Of a stretch of 64,000 nt of DNA, positions 30,032 to 41,594 are shown piece by piece. The notes beneath the pieces are model-generated. The model did not search any database. It was given only the letters and a program-made list of their open reading frames with translations, and had not been told where the DNA came from. Origin of the DNA: Macrobrachium rosenbergii (taxonomy: Eukaryota > Arthropoda > Malacostraca > Decapoda > Palaemonidae); NCBI RefSeq assembly GCF_040412425.1, contig NC_089744.1, positions 38,956,599 to 39,020,598 on the forward strand. Reading direction: 5' to 3'. Both the position numbers and the translations under genes were made by a program. Every line of letters begins with the position of its first letter. Positions within the stretch are counted from its first letter, which is position 1.

Positions 30032-30035
<4 letters not shown>
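28640..30035. other. Upstream region or 5' UTR of the Slit-like gene; no second coding exon seen
   Basis: No gene could be supported. 29330-29580 is more GC-rich than its surroundings. On the minus strand it has a TATATATT box at 29519-29512 followed about 40 bases later by CACAGTT, a weak match to an arthropod initiator. This is a speculative promoter candidate only. A 30-bp tandem duplication lies at 29611-29671. Confidence 0.3.
29611..29671. repeat. Two-copy tandem duplication, about 30 bp unit
   Basis: The unit beginning CACACTTTTATGCAT and ending CAGCCTCTATTTT occurs twice back to back with one A/T difference. Confidence 0.85.

Positions 30036-30091
<56 letters not shown>
30036..30091. 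repeat. (TA)n microsatellite
   Basis: About 28 units. Confidence 0.97.
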
Positions 30092-30094
<3 letters not shown>

Positions 30095-30264
30095 GTGTGT
30101 GCACATTTATTATACACATATATAAAAATCACGTTTATCCGTAAATTTGTCTCTTTTCTTCAGATAGGCCTCTTGAAATAAAAATAGTCTCTGCAAATAT
30201 GGACATTGATTTAAATAAAAATTGTTTGAGAGAAAATATGCGCAAACAGCATATACTCGTATAT

Positions 30265-30732
<468 letters not shown>

Positions 30733-30738
30733 GTGTAT

Positions 30739-30915
<177 letters not shown>

Positions 30916-31343
30916 TGTGTGCATGTTGAATTTACAGACTAAATACTCAGGCGAGAAAGAAAGCTAGTTTATATACCACAGAGTAACAGCCAGACAGAAA
31001 CCAAGAAAACGAAAAAGGTGTAAAAGGCACTATAAGAAAATGCGTAACAGGATGCGATAATCAGACAACAAAACTTGTCCTTTGCCACCAGTCATCTACG
31101 ACAGAATCTCTCGCAATGGAAAACAGCCAAGTCCCACGTTCGAAGGTCAATGATAGCACCGTTGCTCATGTCTATCTCTCCAGTTGCAAGAGACTCAATT
31201 GTGCTTTTCTAGGACCACTAAAACGTATCAGCCATGGATTCTATATCATGGAGACAATGCCATTACAGATCTATTTGCGTAATAATCAGTCATTTCACTG
31301 AAGATCACATGTGACCACTACTCTATAACAATGACTAGCTCAC

Positions 31344-31602
31344 CGTAAAGGGGGTTAGCGCCGTCAAAGCATTTCACGTGGTGCACTGTAGGCATTGCTA
31401 AAGGGTGACTGATTGATTGATAGTTATCTGGCGTCACATACAAGGTGTTTGCAGAGTCCCATCGGCCCCTTGCTGTACCCACTCTTTAGCCTTTAACTTT
31501 GACTTTCATTCACGCTTTCTTCCTTCAATTTGCTATCCAACCACTCCAAATCCCTTTTCACCCTCTTAAGCGCTGAATCGCTGAAATTGCCCCGGTGATT
31601 GG
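31344..31602 (-). repeat. Dispersed 300-bp repeat (family C), diverged copy with nested insertion
   Basis: Reverse orientation: GGGGGTTAGCGCCGTCA, GTGGTGCACTGTAGGCATTG, then an extra 40 bases (31407-31450), then TTTGCAGAGTCCCATCGGCC and AAGCGCTGAATC. The extra piece (TGATTGATTGATAG) is flanked by GGTG on both sides. Confidence 0.65.
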
Positions 31603-32055
31603 ATTTACAGTATAGCCAAATTTTCGTGCATCACACAACGACTAGCTAACAAGGATACAATTTACAGAGGAAATTACTACACACCCGGACGCGTTTAAAC
31701 AGTTGAAAACCAGCATCAAAATGTTATCCAAGGCATCGTGATATCGTCTACCCATACAGGAAAAGGGCAAATCCGGTGTTACATTCATTTCTGTGTTTAT
31801 TAGCTCAATCTCTTTGCCTTTTAATGACAACAAGACCAAGCCATAGAATGAAAATGTTGAAATAAATTGATAAACGTAGTCGTCTGTTGGCTAAATGAAT
31901 ACACAAAGATAATGTTCGTATAATTTGATAATTATTTATCTGAATTATCCAAGAAGCAAAATCCTTCCTAAAAGTAAAATGGAAATGAATGAAATCCAGG
32001 TAACGCAACACGATACATATAGTTGATTTATGAAGAATACTCACGCTCACACGCA

Positions 32056-32067
32056 TATATATATACA

Positions 32068-32161
<94 letters not shown>

Positions 32162-32171
32162 TATATATATA
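32056..32171. repeat. (TA)n microsatellite
   Basis: About 55 units with ACAGTA and AA phase breaks. Confidence 0.95.
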
Positions 32172-34681
32172 AACATAAATCTGATCATCTCCATAAAACT
32201 TCGTGTTCTAATTTCCATTTCGAAACTAGAAAGTCTTCTATCAATCGATGGGTTATTAAAAACGTCACCGTCTGGCATTGCAATTAATCACTCTTTGCAG
32301 CAGCTTTTTTCGTATTTATTTGCCAAAATACTTCTGAAACAAAGCTGAATTTGTTCATTTAAATGATTTTCTTGCTTGATATAAGAAAGTCTTTCGAGAT
32401 AAAATACCAAAAACAGTTTTTTCAATTATGGTAATTCTTTTATGATAGCAGTGATAAATCAATAAGTGACATGACAAAAAACCAGCAAAATGGATAAATC
32501 CACAGACTTTCAGCCAACTAGACTGATATACTCTCATTACTTTTTTTCTTATTCTGAGGATTTACCTGAAATACTTCTTGCTGCACCAATATCCAAAAGA
32601 AATAAACAACTCCTACTATTTATAAACTAGGAATATGATATTTAGAGAAAACATGAACACTGAGATTATCACTAACCGACAACCGACCATCTAATAGTAT
32701 TACGATTACTGAAATGCTGAAAACACCGTTATAGTACTTTCAAAAGTAGATAACTATGACAATTTTCCCCCGACCAAACTTCTTTAGAACAAGAATTCCC
32801 CAGATAGTCAAGGTCGCAAGGTCATTAGCCTTGGTATTACCTGAAAGGGGTTCATCAGTGCAGTACGCAAACCAAGCAAGGCTAAATGTTTAATCCAGCA
32901 AAAGTCTGGCCAGGGTTAAATTTGCGTAAAGAATTTCATTTATCTGAGTCCCTAATTTCCACTTTTTTGAAGTTTTTACAAAATAATAATATTAATAATG
33001 ATTTAATAATAATAATAAACAAGGTAACGGTACACTGACAGATAAAAGACATCAGACAGACGATATGTCAGCTGCGCTGTTGTAATGGCAAGGTAATCGT
33101 TACATGCACTGTCGGACAGAGGCAAACACTTGAGCCCCTCTCACCTGAATGTCGATTGGAGACTAATTGCATCAACTCGCTTGGGGCTGCATTTCATTTT
33201 AGGTCAGATCATAAATCTACCAGTTTGCCAGATTTTGGAAACCATTAGCCAAGGCTCTAGAATATGTTCCTCTACCTACTAACGAGCGTGTCTAGCCATA
33301 ACCGGCAACAATAAGACAAAGTATGCCAGCTCTTGAGCTTTTATTCAGCTCGGCCTCTTGACGAAAATTAACTGAAGATGAAAAGCCTGACAAAATTAAT
33401 TATCATAGCAAAATCCCCAAAGACGAGATATGGGAACAAATCAGGACATTAATTTGAATGCTAGCATGGTTTTTGCACAGCTCAAATGGCAAAAAAAATT
33501 CTTACGAAAACTATTCAGTTCAAGTAAATTCTTAGTCTGGTCTGTACAAAAGAATGTCTGGTCCCGTTAAACCTCAAATTTTAGTAGTTTCCATTTTCTT
33601 TTAAACTCCACTAAACTGTCCTGCTTCAGTTATATGGAACATCCTTAAAATTCAAATAGTTGGTAAATACCCTCGAAATACTATACCCTAAATAACTAAA
33701 AAAAAAAAAAAAAAAAAGCTTAAAAAGAAAACGTAAGACAGGTTTCGAAACGGAAAAGAGTTTGGCAAATACACGCGAAGCATAAATAATAAAAATAAAC
33801 TAAGATATTCTTACAAAATAAAAGTATAGAACTTATCAAGTATCTCGGGTTAAGTTAGTTAAATCTATGTTCCCTTGATAGATCATTATTAACCCTCTAA
33901 ACCCAGTTCGCGGAGTAAATCATTAGGAAATCAGTCTTATGTTTATATTGAAGTTTTAAAAGCAGATGAGTGGAATCTGATTTCCTCCTAATATTTTTCT
34001 TCTTATAATCAGTGACCTCCTTACATCATCTTTGATTTTTATTTTCACAAATAAATTTTCTTTGACCTCATAAGTCTTTGAAAGCTCTAGCTGCATCTTA
34101 TTTTGCTCTATTTTGTATGATAACGCAGGCAAGGGAAAATTAATTTGTTCCAATGCTCCAGCCTCCACAAATATTTACATCTTACGCTGCTACCTTGGCT
34201 CCTACCTTCAGAGAAATGTTAAAGTGCATCGAAACTAAACTTTTTCAGATCTATATGCCTTTAAGGTTAAGAATAAATGATAGCATCTGTTAAAAGAATT
34301 AGATCTGAGAAAGCAGTTTGTCCTTTTTCTGAGTGTTTTTTTACCACACTGCTCTCCATAAAAGTTGAATCAAAGGGTTTTCGTCTAATCAGTGACAAAG
34401 CTCTTACTTTCGACTTTGATTCATTCTAGCTTCGGCTTGAAGTGGCTGCCTTGTACCTGCTTTATGTAAACTATTCTACAGATATTATTTTATAGATACC
34501 GTTTTAGACACTACTCTCGAGAGTTTCTTTATTGTAAATCACCATTTCCCACTTGGATTTGCTGTGCAAGTAAGGTTCTATAATCCCAAGTATCCTGTGT
34601 GATTGTTGAGAACACAAGAGTCAACTGGTTTGACCAGACTTTTTCCAGTATTCACTGTTGCAACGTGCAGTTCCATGACAT

Positions 34682-34751
34682 ATCCTTGTTTAATAAAAAA
34701 AAAAATCAATATTTTTCCTTGTTTAATACCAGAAAAAAAAATCAGTATTTT
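34682..34751 (+). repeat. Two-copy tandem duplication, about 36-bp unit
   Basis: TTCCTTGTTTAATA followed by an A-run, then AATCAATATTTT or AATCAGTATTTT, twice. Confidence 0.7.
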
Positions 34752-34787
34752 AAGAACTGAATTTGACATCATTTTAAAATGAATGCC

Positions 34788-34870
34788 TAAAGACAAAATC
34801 CACGAAGGAAAGAGAAACAACGGGGTGCTGCGCTCCATTGTTTCTCTTTCCTTCGTGGATTTTGCCTTTA
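34788..34870. repeat. Near-perfect hairpin, 33 of 34 pairs, 17-base loop
   Basis: 34794-34820 and 34838-34864 are exact reverse complements over 27 bases (arm begins CAAAATCCACGAAGG). After one A/C mismatch five more pairs follow (34788-34792 with 34866-34870). The loop 34821-34837 is GC-rich. Either DNA strand could fold if transcribed. Confidence 0.9.
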
Positions 34871-34910
34871 TTTATTTATTCATCACATTCCTTATTTTCG
34901 TGATTCAGTT

Positions 34911-34914
<4 letters not shown>

Positions 34915-34965
<51 letters not shown>
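34915..34965. repeat. (TA)n microsatellite
   Basis: About 25 units, 45 bases from the hairpin at 34788-34870. Confidence 0.97.
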
Positions 34966-34968
<3 letters not shown>

Positions 34969-35486
34969 AGCGGTTAGGTATACGGTAGTTACAAATACAC
35001 TATACTTTTTTGAAAATCTTGCAAAACTATGCTTGTGTAATTTAGTAAACGTTTACATATATTTCTTTTTAACGCGTGTTTCTCAAGTTTCTGCTTTATT
35101 ATAACCAGTTTCAAGAAAAAAAAATTAACGACAAATCGTGTGAAATTCAATACCTTTTTCACCACTCAATAATCTCTTGACTTTACGATTTAAAAAAATT
35201 TATGAAAATTCCGTGCACAATTCAGTTTTCATCGCTCCTGATTTATTTGAATTCTTAGGTACTAATCATACTTGATAAACGACTCAGCACAGTGTATAAA
35301 TACGACATTTATTAAAGAAGGTAAATTTCACGGAATGGCTGTTAAACATGGTCTTCTCAAATGAAATACTTCAACCCCGGGGAGGAATAAACTAGCTTTT
35401 GGATATCTTCGAGAAGCCTACCCTTTAACACTTCGGTTAAAATAGTATAATTCTTGTTAGATCAAGCATAACCACCAGCTCTCACC

Positions 35487-35505
35487 TACACACACACACA
35501 CACAC

Positions 35506-35548
<43 letters not shown>
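35487..35548. repeat. Palindromic (CA)n(TA)n(TG)n tract
   Basis: (CA) from 35487, (TA) at 35506-35514, (TG) to 35548. It is self-complementary about position 35510. Confidence 0.9.
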
Positions 35549-35551
<3 letters not shown>

Positions 35552-35815
35552 ATGTTCGCCACAAAGATGAAACAATGAAAAACTAAGTAGGCTACTGGTA
35601 CTTACGTGTAAGGGTGCATCCACTCTACAAAAATCCCATAAACACCGTCGGTAACTTATCGCATCCATAACACAAACAGGCTGAAAACAAGTCAACAACC
35701 ATGAGCAAAGAACAAATCTTTGCCAACACTGGATAATTGAATGAAGCGGTGGTAGACTACCAGTATGTCGTTGACCTGTATTTAACTTTTCTGTGATGAT
35801 GGGTGTGCAGTTAAA

Positions 35816-36100
35816 AGTTAAGTATATCTTAGTTTACCCAGACCATTGAGCTGATTAACAGCTCTCCTAGGGCTGGCCCGAAGGATTAGATTTATTTATT
35901 TTACGTGGCTAAGAACCAACTGGTTACCTAGCAACGGGACCTACAGCTTATTGTAGAATCCAAACCACATTACGAGGAGAAACGAATTTCTATAACCAGA
36001 AATAAATTCCTCTGATTCTTCATTGGCAGGTCGGAGAGTCGGACGCTGGGCCAACAGTGTGCTAGCCGAGAGCCCTACCCACCCCTCCAATGAAGAACTA
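35816..36100 (-). mobile_element. tRNA-derived SINE, family A, second copy
   Basis: Reverse copy of 2822-3112: AGTTAAGTATA, GCTCTCCTAGGGCTGGCCC, CCTAGCAACGGGACCTAC, then the tRNA-like head (GTCCGACTCTC on the minus strand, a mutated B box). A short A/T-rich insertion (TTTATTTA) lies near 35895. Confidence 0.7.
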
Positions 36101-36375
36101 AAAGGTGCCGACATGTGTTAATGGCAAATTGCGCTGTAGTGTAAGCGCACTCTAACATTTACATACTTTCACTGTACACTGAATAAAGTGAGATCATTTT
36201 TTAACATAAAACTACATAAGGAAAAGAAGAACGTTTTAACGTTTATAAAATGACAAACAAGTCGCAAACAATTCAAAGCATAATTCGATAAAATAATTTC
36301 TTAAAAATAGATATCCATATTGGTTCTTCTAGTTGCAGAACAAGTATTGAAAAACATTTTTAAATGATAAACTTC

Positions 36376-36743
36376 TGAGAGGGTGCAAAAGAGAGAGCAG
36401 GTAGACATTGACTGCTAGTTTATTAAGGGAGCAGGCCGCTTATAAAGCAGGTGCGGACATCCGTACAAAGACATACAAGGACATACAGGTGACCCGAGGT
36501 CAATTGTTCTCAATGTGAAACAGGACAGGTAAATACAGATAACGTGACAAATAAAATTAACAGATTTAGACACAAAAAATGCTCTGACACACATACAATA
36601 CAAAAGGGCACAACTGAGTAAGTAATACATGCATATTTACATAAATAAAACATGGCTAGGTATTGCGACCTAGGGTCAGGAGAAAAGGCACCGTAGAAAA
36701 CGAGAGGTTCACTAAAGAAAACCAGTTGAGCGGGGACTTTACA
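36376..36743 (-). repeat. 3' LTR of the Ty3/gypsy element
   Basis: Near-identical to the 41001 copy. The main differences cluster around 36450 (a short block with an indel), near 36592-36612, and near 36687-36711. Confidence 0.88.
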
Positions 36744-36744
36744 A

Positions 36745-36757
36745 TACTCCCCCCCAA
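36745..36757 (-). promoter_or_regulatory. Polypurine tract beside the 3' LTR
   Basis: The minus strand reads TTGGGGGGGAGTA directly before the TGTAAAG start of the 3' LTR, the expected position for the plus-strand primer. The relative at 54536 has the same arrangement. Confidence 0.75.
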
Positions 36758-37924
36758 GACGTAGGTAACGTCTGATTAAAGCAGGTATCTGCTGGGGCGG
36801 TGGAGAGGGCCGCGGCTCTGCGATGTCAGCTGGGGCACTGCCTGGGTTCGGGGCCTTACAGGGGCGGCCACGCAACTTTCTTGTGGGCGGGGTGGGCTGC
36901 AGGGGCGACAGCTCCTGCGGAGGGCCTTGAGGGGTGTCGCTGACATCCTCCTCCATCAGTGCCAGCTTGAGGCGGTCTATCGACACCCAGTCATCCTTCC
37001 AGTGGATGGCCAGCCAGAATGCCTTTTTGTTTCTTTCCAGCACAAGGAAGGGGGACGTCCTGTCGATGTACGTCCGCTGGCAGGGGGCGAACTTTCCGAC
37101 CATGTCTCAGAGCCTCTGGGTCGTCAGGTTGTGGCGATCCCCTGTGATGAGTTTGCCTGGGACTACGAGAGACTCCCTGTAGACTTTTTCTGCTGCAGAC
37201 AGGTTGCAGTTGGCTCTGGGGGCGGTCATCATCCCGAGGAGGACCCAGGGCAGCTGGTACCTCCAATTCTCGGCGGTGCAGTGAGCCATGAGGGACGCCT
37301 TCAGGGACCTGTGAAACCGTTCCACCAATCCGTTGGCCACGGGGTTGTAGGCGGTGGTGCTGTGGTGATAGGTTCCCAGCAGGCGTGCCAGGGCGGTCCA
37401 CAGCTCAGACAGGAAGGCTGGACCCCTGTCCATTGTTATATGGTCCAGGACACCGAACCGGCTGATCCAGCTGGAGATGAGGGCGTCGGCGCATGCACTG
37501 GCAGTGGCTTCTTCCAGGTGGCTTCGGGCCACCTGATGGAGCAGTTGACAACTGTCAGAAGATACCTGGCCCAGCCTGATGGGGGAAGGGGGCCCACGAT
37601 GTCGACATGGATGTGTCTGAAACGCCTTCCTGGCTGGGGGAAGCCGCCCACCCCTGACTCGGTGTGGCGCCCTACTTTGCTGGTCTAGCACTTGGTGCAC
37701 TACCTCGTCCAGGTCGTCGCATCCTTCCATATGCCATGCCAGACAAATTTCTCTGCCAGCAGCTTGGCCGTCGTCCTGCCGGAGGGGTGGGACAGCCCGT
37801 GAATGATGTCGAAGACCAGACGGTGGCGGGAGGCAGGTACCAGCGGGCGTGGGTGGCCGGTGCTTACGTCGCTCAGCAGTGTTGGCCCCCCAGGGGCGAG
37901 GGGCAAATCCTTCCACTTCAGCAA
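36750..37924 (-). pseudogene. Integrase, frameshifted, with a shortened C-terminal region
   Basis: Pieces in order: the zinc-binding head HGLSHPSGR (37924-37700); the core start VDIVGPLPPSGW (first catalytic Asp, 37651-37436); then MDRGPAF (second Asp) and NGLVERFH (catalytic Glu) in the 38180-37107 frame. The tail region follows with DWVSIDR and a proline-rich end (37103-36510). It inserts the cDNA into the chromosome in active elements. Compared with the relative at 54972-55478, which keeps a longer RTYADR...CVLEWN segment, this copy lacks about 30 residues near 37050. Several frames are needed, so it is inactive. Confidence 0.8.
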
Positions 37925-38137
37925 CGTGATGGCGGTGCAGTAGGCTGGAACCTCTGGGTCGGTGGCCTGCTCCCGGGTAAGGTCCTCGTAGTCGATCCCG
38001 AGCTAAACTGTGTTGAGTTTGATCCTTGAGAGGGCGTCTGCTACAGGGTTCTTCCTGCCAGGAAGGTATTTGATGGAGTAGGTGAACTCCGCGATGGCCG
38101 CAAGATGCCATTGCTGCCTGGAGGACCATGCATCCCC

Positions 38138-39247
38138 CTACTTTGTGAAGACGTGGACCAGCGGCTGGTGGTCCGTCCAAATTGTGAAGGGCGTGCCCTC
38201 CAGGAGGAACTTGAAGTGGTGTACCACCCGGTACACTGCGCAGAGTTCCCTGTCGAAGGCCCTATAGCAGGACTCGGTGGGGCTGAGCTTCCTGCTGAAG
38301 AAGGCGATGGGCTGAGGGGCTCCACTGATGACCTGCTCCAGGACGGCCCCACAGGCGATGTTGCTGGTGTCCGTCGTTAGCTGGAGGGGGGCGTTGGGGT
38401 CCTGGTGAGCCAAGGCAACGGCCGGCCGTTAGCTGGAGGGGGGCGTTGGGGTCCTGGTGAGCCAAGGCGGTTGCCTTGGCGAGGGCGGGCTTCGTCAGGG
38501 AGAAGGCCCGCTGCTGGTCGGGGCCCCACACTAAGGTCTTCGGATGGCCCTTCAGGATCTCCGTCAGGGGGGCCATGGTGTGTGCGCGACCCCGGGGATG
38601 AACCTCCTGTAGTAGTTGACCATCTCCAGGAATTCTTGTATGGCCTTGATGGAGGTAGGGGTGGGGAACCTGGCAACAGCTTCGACTTTCAATGCGAGTG
38701 GACGGACGCCTTCCAGGGATACCTCGTGGCCCAGGAAGTCGACTCTTTCGACGCCGAAGGTGCATTTGTTTGAACCTGATGACGAGGCTGTTCTCCTGCA
38801 GGTGCTGCAGGACCTTCCCGATTTGTTGCAGGTGTTCTTTGTGGGATCTGGAAAAAATTAAAATGTCATCGATGTAGCAGACGCAAATGTTCAGGTCCCC
38901 CAGGATGCTGTCCATCATTCTCTGGAAACTCGCCCCTGTGTTCCTCAGGCCAAAGGTGGAGAAGGCGCAGACGGAGGACCCAAAGGGAGTGATGATGGCG
39001 GTTTTGGGGAGATCCTCTGGAGCTACTGGTACCTGGAAGTAGGATTTTAAAAGATCCAATTTAGAAAATATTTTGGCCCCGTGGAAAGAGGCCGTGAGGT
39101 CTTGCATGTTTGGGAGAGGATAGTGGTCTGGTTCTGTGGTGAGGTTGAGTTGCCTGTAGTCACCACAGGGTCTCCAGGAGCCGTCTGTTTCTGCACCATG
39201 TGGAGGGGGGAGGCCCACGGGCTGGAGGTCTTTCTACATATGCCCAT
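38138..39247 (-). pseudogene. Reverse transcriptase and RNase H, frameshifted
   Basis: Reading from 39247 down: an N-terminal finger segment (SPWASPLHMV), then in another frame CGDYRQLN, FSKLDLLKSYFQVPV, ITPFG and the catalytic CYIDD with ILIFSRSH. A frame change near 38770 breaks the thumb. A 52-bp offset duplication at 38376-38469 shifts the frame again before RNase H, which reads on as LTTDTSNIACGAVLEQ, FFSRKL, RELCAVY and WTDHQPLVHVFTK (the D, E, D residues of the nuclease). Family function: copies element RNA to DNA and removes the RNA strand. This copy cannot make a continuous Pol. Confidence 0.85.
38376..38469 (-). repeat. Tandem duplication inside pol, 52-bp period
   Basis: A 42-base identical block (38376-38417 and 38428-38469) is repeated with a 10-base joint. 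Because 52 is not a multiple of three it shifts the pol frame at the RT/RNase H boundary. Confidence 0.9.
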
Positions 39248-39851
39248 ACGCTCTATCTCGGCGAAAGCGTCCTTGGCCTCCTGAAGGCGCCGAGGGGGAA
39301 GCCTCCTGAACTTTGTATGTATCGGGGGGGCCCTTCGTCTTGATGTGGTGGTAAATTCCGTGTTTGGCAGGGGCCCTAGGCACCTGATGCAGTTCGGGCT
39401 TGAATACCTCGGGGAATTCCTTCAGGAGTGAGGCGTACTGGTGTGGAGCGATGGAACAGACCGTGAGTGTGCTGGGGCCCGTTGCTAGGGGAAGGGACTG
39501 GTAGGACATGGTGTCCAGCAGGCGTTTGCGGCCGACATCGACTGCCAGTCCGAAGTGGGCCAGGAAGTCCGCACCCAGGAGTGGAGTCCTCACGTCCGTG
39601 ACAATGAAGCTCCACTTGTACCTCCAGCCTAGGATGGAGACCGACAGGAGCTTGGTGCCGTAGGAGAGGATGGGGGACCCGTTGGCGGCCGTCAGGGAAG
39701 CAGTCGGGTCCGACAGGCGTTTGTAGTCCTCTCTGGAAGGCAGGAATACTGACCGCACGGCCCCAGTGTCGATCAGCATCATCCTGCCGGAGATGGTGTT
39801 GCGGACGTAGAAACCTACTGGTGCGGGGCTCCTGGGGGCTTCTGCTGCCAT
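39234..39851 (-). pseudogene. Retroelement aspartic protease domain
   Basis: The 205-codon open frame carries the retropepsin active-site motif LIDTGA (Asp near residue 28) and the downstream LLGADFL flap/ILG-type motif near residue 92, both normal for Ty3/gypsy proteases that cleave Gag-Pol. The tail, with HHIKTKGPP, runs toward the start of the reverse transcriptase. The catalytic core looks intact, but the upstream Gag and downstream RT are out of frame. Confidence 0.82.
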
Positions 39852-39889
39852 GGCGGCCTGTGCTGGTGGCCGCTGCTTCCCCCGTATTT

Positions 39890-40802
39890 TGGATGAGCGA
39901 AAAGGCAGGGGGGCTCATAGTTCCGGGCATCCTTGCTGCCGCCGCCGGTGGTAGTAGCAAGGCCCGGGCAATTGCTTCTTCTGGTGATGGGTTGGCCACC
40001 TCCTGACGACGGCGTTTACCTCCTCTGCCACGGTTTCCTCCGGCTGGAGGCAGTTGATGGGGTGTGCGGGCGTGGATGTCCGCTTCGCTGCCCTCATGGA
40101 GTCAGTCAGCTGCTGTGCCGTTTTAATTAGGTCCCCCAACCGGCAGAGTGTAGGGCTCCAAGATCTGGGTCCGAACCTCTGGGAGGAGCTGACGGAGGAA
40201 GATCTCCCTCGACAGGCTTATCTCCGTGTGCCTGCTGCTGCCATCTGTCCCAGGTAGGATGAGAAGGTCCTGGATGATGTTCCATGTCTCCAGGAGGTTC
40301 GGGTCATGCCGGGGGTTGTTGGCGAGGTTGAGGGCGCGGGCGGCTCTCTCGGAGATCAGCAGGGAGCAAGTCTCAACAAGAGAGGTCTTCAGCTTCTGGT
40401 AGGTGGCAGCACTTGTGGCAGACACCCAAGGGCAGTCTTCCTGTAAACCTCCTCCGGGAGGGCATTAATTACGATGTCTGCCTGCAGCACTTCATCAGTC
40501 AGGCTGGCCACCGTAAACTGCCCCTCGTCCCTGCAGAGCCATGATGACGGGTTGTGGCGTGTGAACGGCGGCAGCTTTATGGCGAGGGCGGACCTCGGTT
40601 GGTCCATCAGGAAGGGCAGTGCGCGAGGAGCGGGTATCGGTGTGGAGGAGCGCGCGAGCCTTGGCATGGGGGAGGGCGCAAGTGGGTTTTGCGCGAGGGA
40701 GATATCAGACTCTGCGAAGTTCGCGGTTATTTGTATGTGGGAGGGAATGTCTGCATCCATGCTCACTTCTGCACTCTCACTCAGAGTGTGAGTTACACTC
40801 AC
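39890..40802 (-). pseudogene. Gag, frameshifted
   Basis: Starts at the ATG at 40802, downstream of the primer site. The first open piece (40802-40389) ends with a Gag-like stretch including IKLPPF and ALPEEVYRK. The second (40425-40123, other frame) continues with YQKLK, ISERAARAL and FLRQLLP. The third (40139-39915) ends in a nucleic-acid-binding box read over a frame change: CYYH, then RNYEPPC, where Tyr stands where the last-but-one Cys is expected. So at least three frame changes and a lost zinc ligand. In life it would coat the RNA and form the particle core. Confidence 0.75.
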
Positions 40803-40987
40803 GTCAATACACGCTTAGGAGCTTGCTGTCTGGGTCCGCTAATGACGGCGGCAATCTGATGACGAGGGTCAGTATGCCCGAATGCTTTGTTAAAGAGCTG
40901 TAGTTAGTCCATTAGGGGCGTGGGGTAGTTCATTGGGCCAAAACTAAGTCGCCATTTGGGCCCATTAATGGCTCCGGGAACCACTCA

Positions 40988-40997
40988 GGGGTCACCA
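40988..40997 (-). promoter_or_regulatory. Primer-binding site, tRNA-Trp type
   Basis: On the minus strand TGGTGACCCC lies 3 bases after the 5' LTR. It is complementary to the GGGGTCACCA end of animal tRNA-Trp. It primes minus-strand cDNA synthesis and is the classical CsRn1-clade choice. Confidence 0.8.
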
Positions 40998-41000
40998 CTA

Positions 41001-41369
41001 TGAGAGGGTGCAAAAGAGAGAGCAGGTAGACACTGACTGCTAGTTTATTAAGGGAGCAGGCCGCTTATAAAGCGGCATGCAGACATCCGTACAAAGACAT
41101 ACATGGACATACAGGTGACCCGAGGTCAATTGTTCTCAATGTGAAACAGGACAGGTATATACAGATAACGTGACAAATAAAATTAACAGATTTAGACACA
41201 AAAAATGCTCTAACACAGATACAATATAAAAGGGCACAACTGAGTAAGTAATACATGCATATTTACATAAATAAAACATGGCTAGGTATTGCAAACTAGG
41301 GTCAGGAGAAAAGGCACCGTAGAAAACAGGAGGTTCACTAAAGAAAACCCGTTGAGCGGGGACTTTACA
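41001..41369 (-). repeat. 5' LTR of the Ty3/gypsy element
   Basis: Plus-strand edges are TGAGAGGGTG and GGACTTTACA, so on the element strand it runs TG...CA. It carries the same internal landmarks as the copy at 36376. Confidence 0.88.
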
Positions 41370-41484
41370 AACTTAGAAAAAACAAGGCTGATAAAACAAT
41401 CTAACTGTCAATAAGTAAACCACCAAATAAATTATTATATGACTAACATACATATACATATATATACAATTATATTAACCTTTT

Positions 41485-41490
<6 letters not shown>

Positions 41491-41568
<78 letters not shown>

Positions 41569-41579
41569 TATATATATAT
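41491..41579. repeat. (TA)n microsatellite
   Basis: About 42 units with an AA break. Confidence 0.95.
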
Positions 41580-41594
41580 CCTACCCTTTTAGAA

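Larger units (their letters stand above)
31603..34787. other. Non-coding stretch apart from (TA)n at 32056
   Basis: AT-rich unique sequence; A-run at 33701-33717. Open frames are short and not coding-like. Confidence 0.55.
36376..41369 (-). mobile_element. Full-length degenerate Ty3/gypsy LTR retrotransposon, CsRn1-like
   Basis: A 4,994-bp element on the minus strand, with LTRs of 368 and 369 bp that differ at about 15 positions by eye (roughly 96% identity). An AACTT direct repeat flanks it (36370-36374 and 41370-41374), with one extra base on the left. It has a primer-binding site complementary to the 3' end of tRNA-Trp, a polypurine tract, and the order Gag, protease, RT, RNase H, integrase. 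The tRNA-Trp primer and a Cys-His-(Tyr for Cys)-Cys Gag box both point to the CsRn1 clade (established features of that clade). Every domain is frameshifted, so the copy is dead; LTR divergence says it is an old insertion. A shorter relative lies at 54536-55803. Confidence 0.88.

Noticed and set aside
36927..37688. A 253-codon plus-strand open frame, the third-longest in the window
   Set aside because: It is the antisense shadow of the retrotransposon integrase; its translation has no domain, and the minus strand explains the composition.
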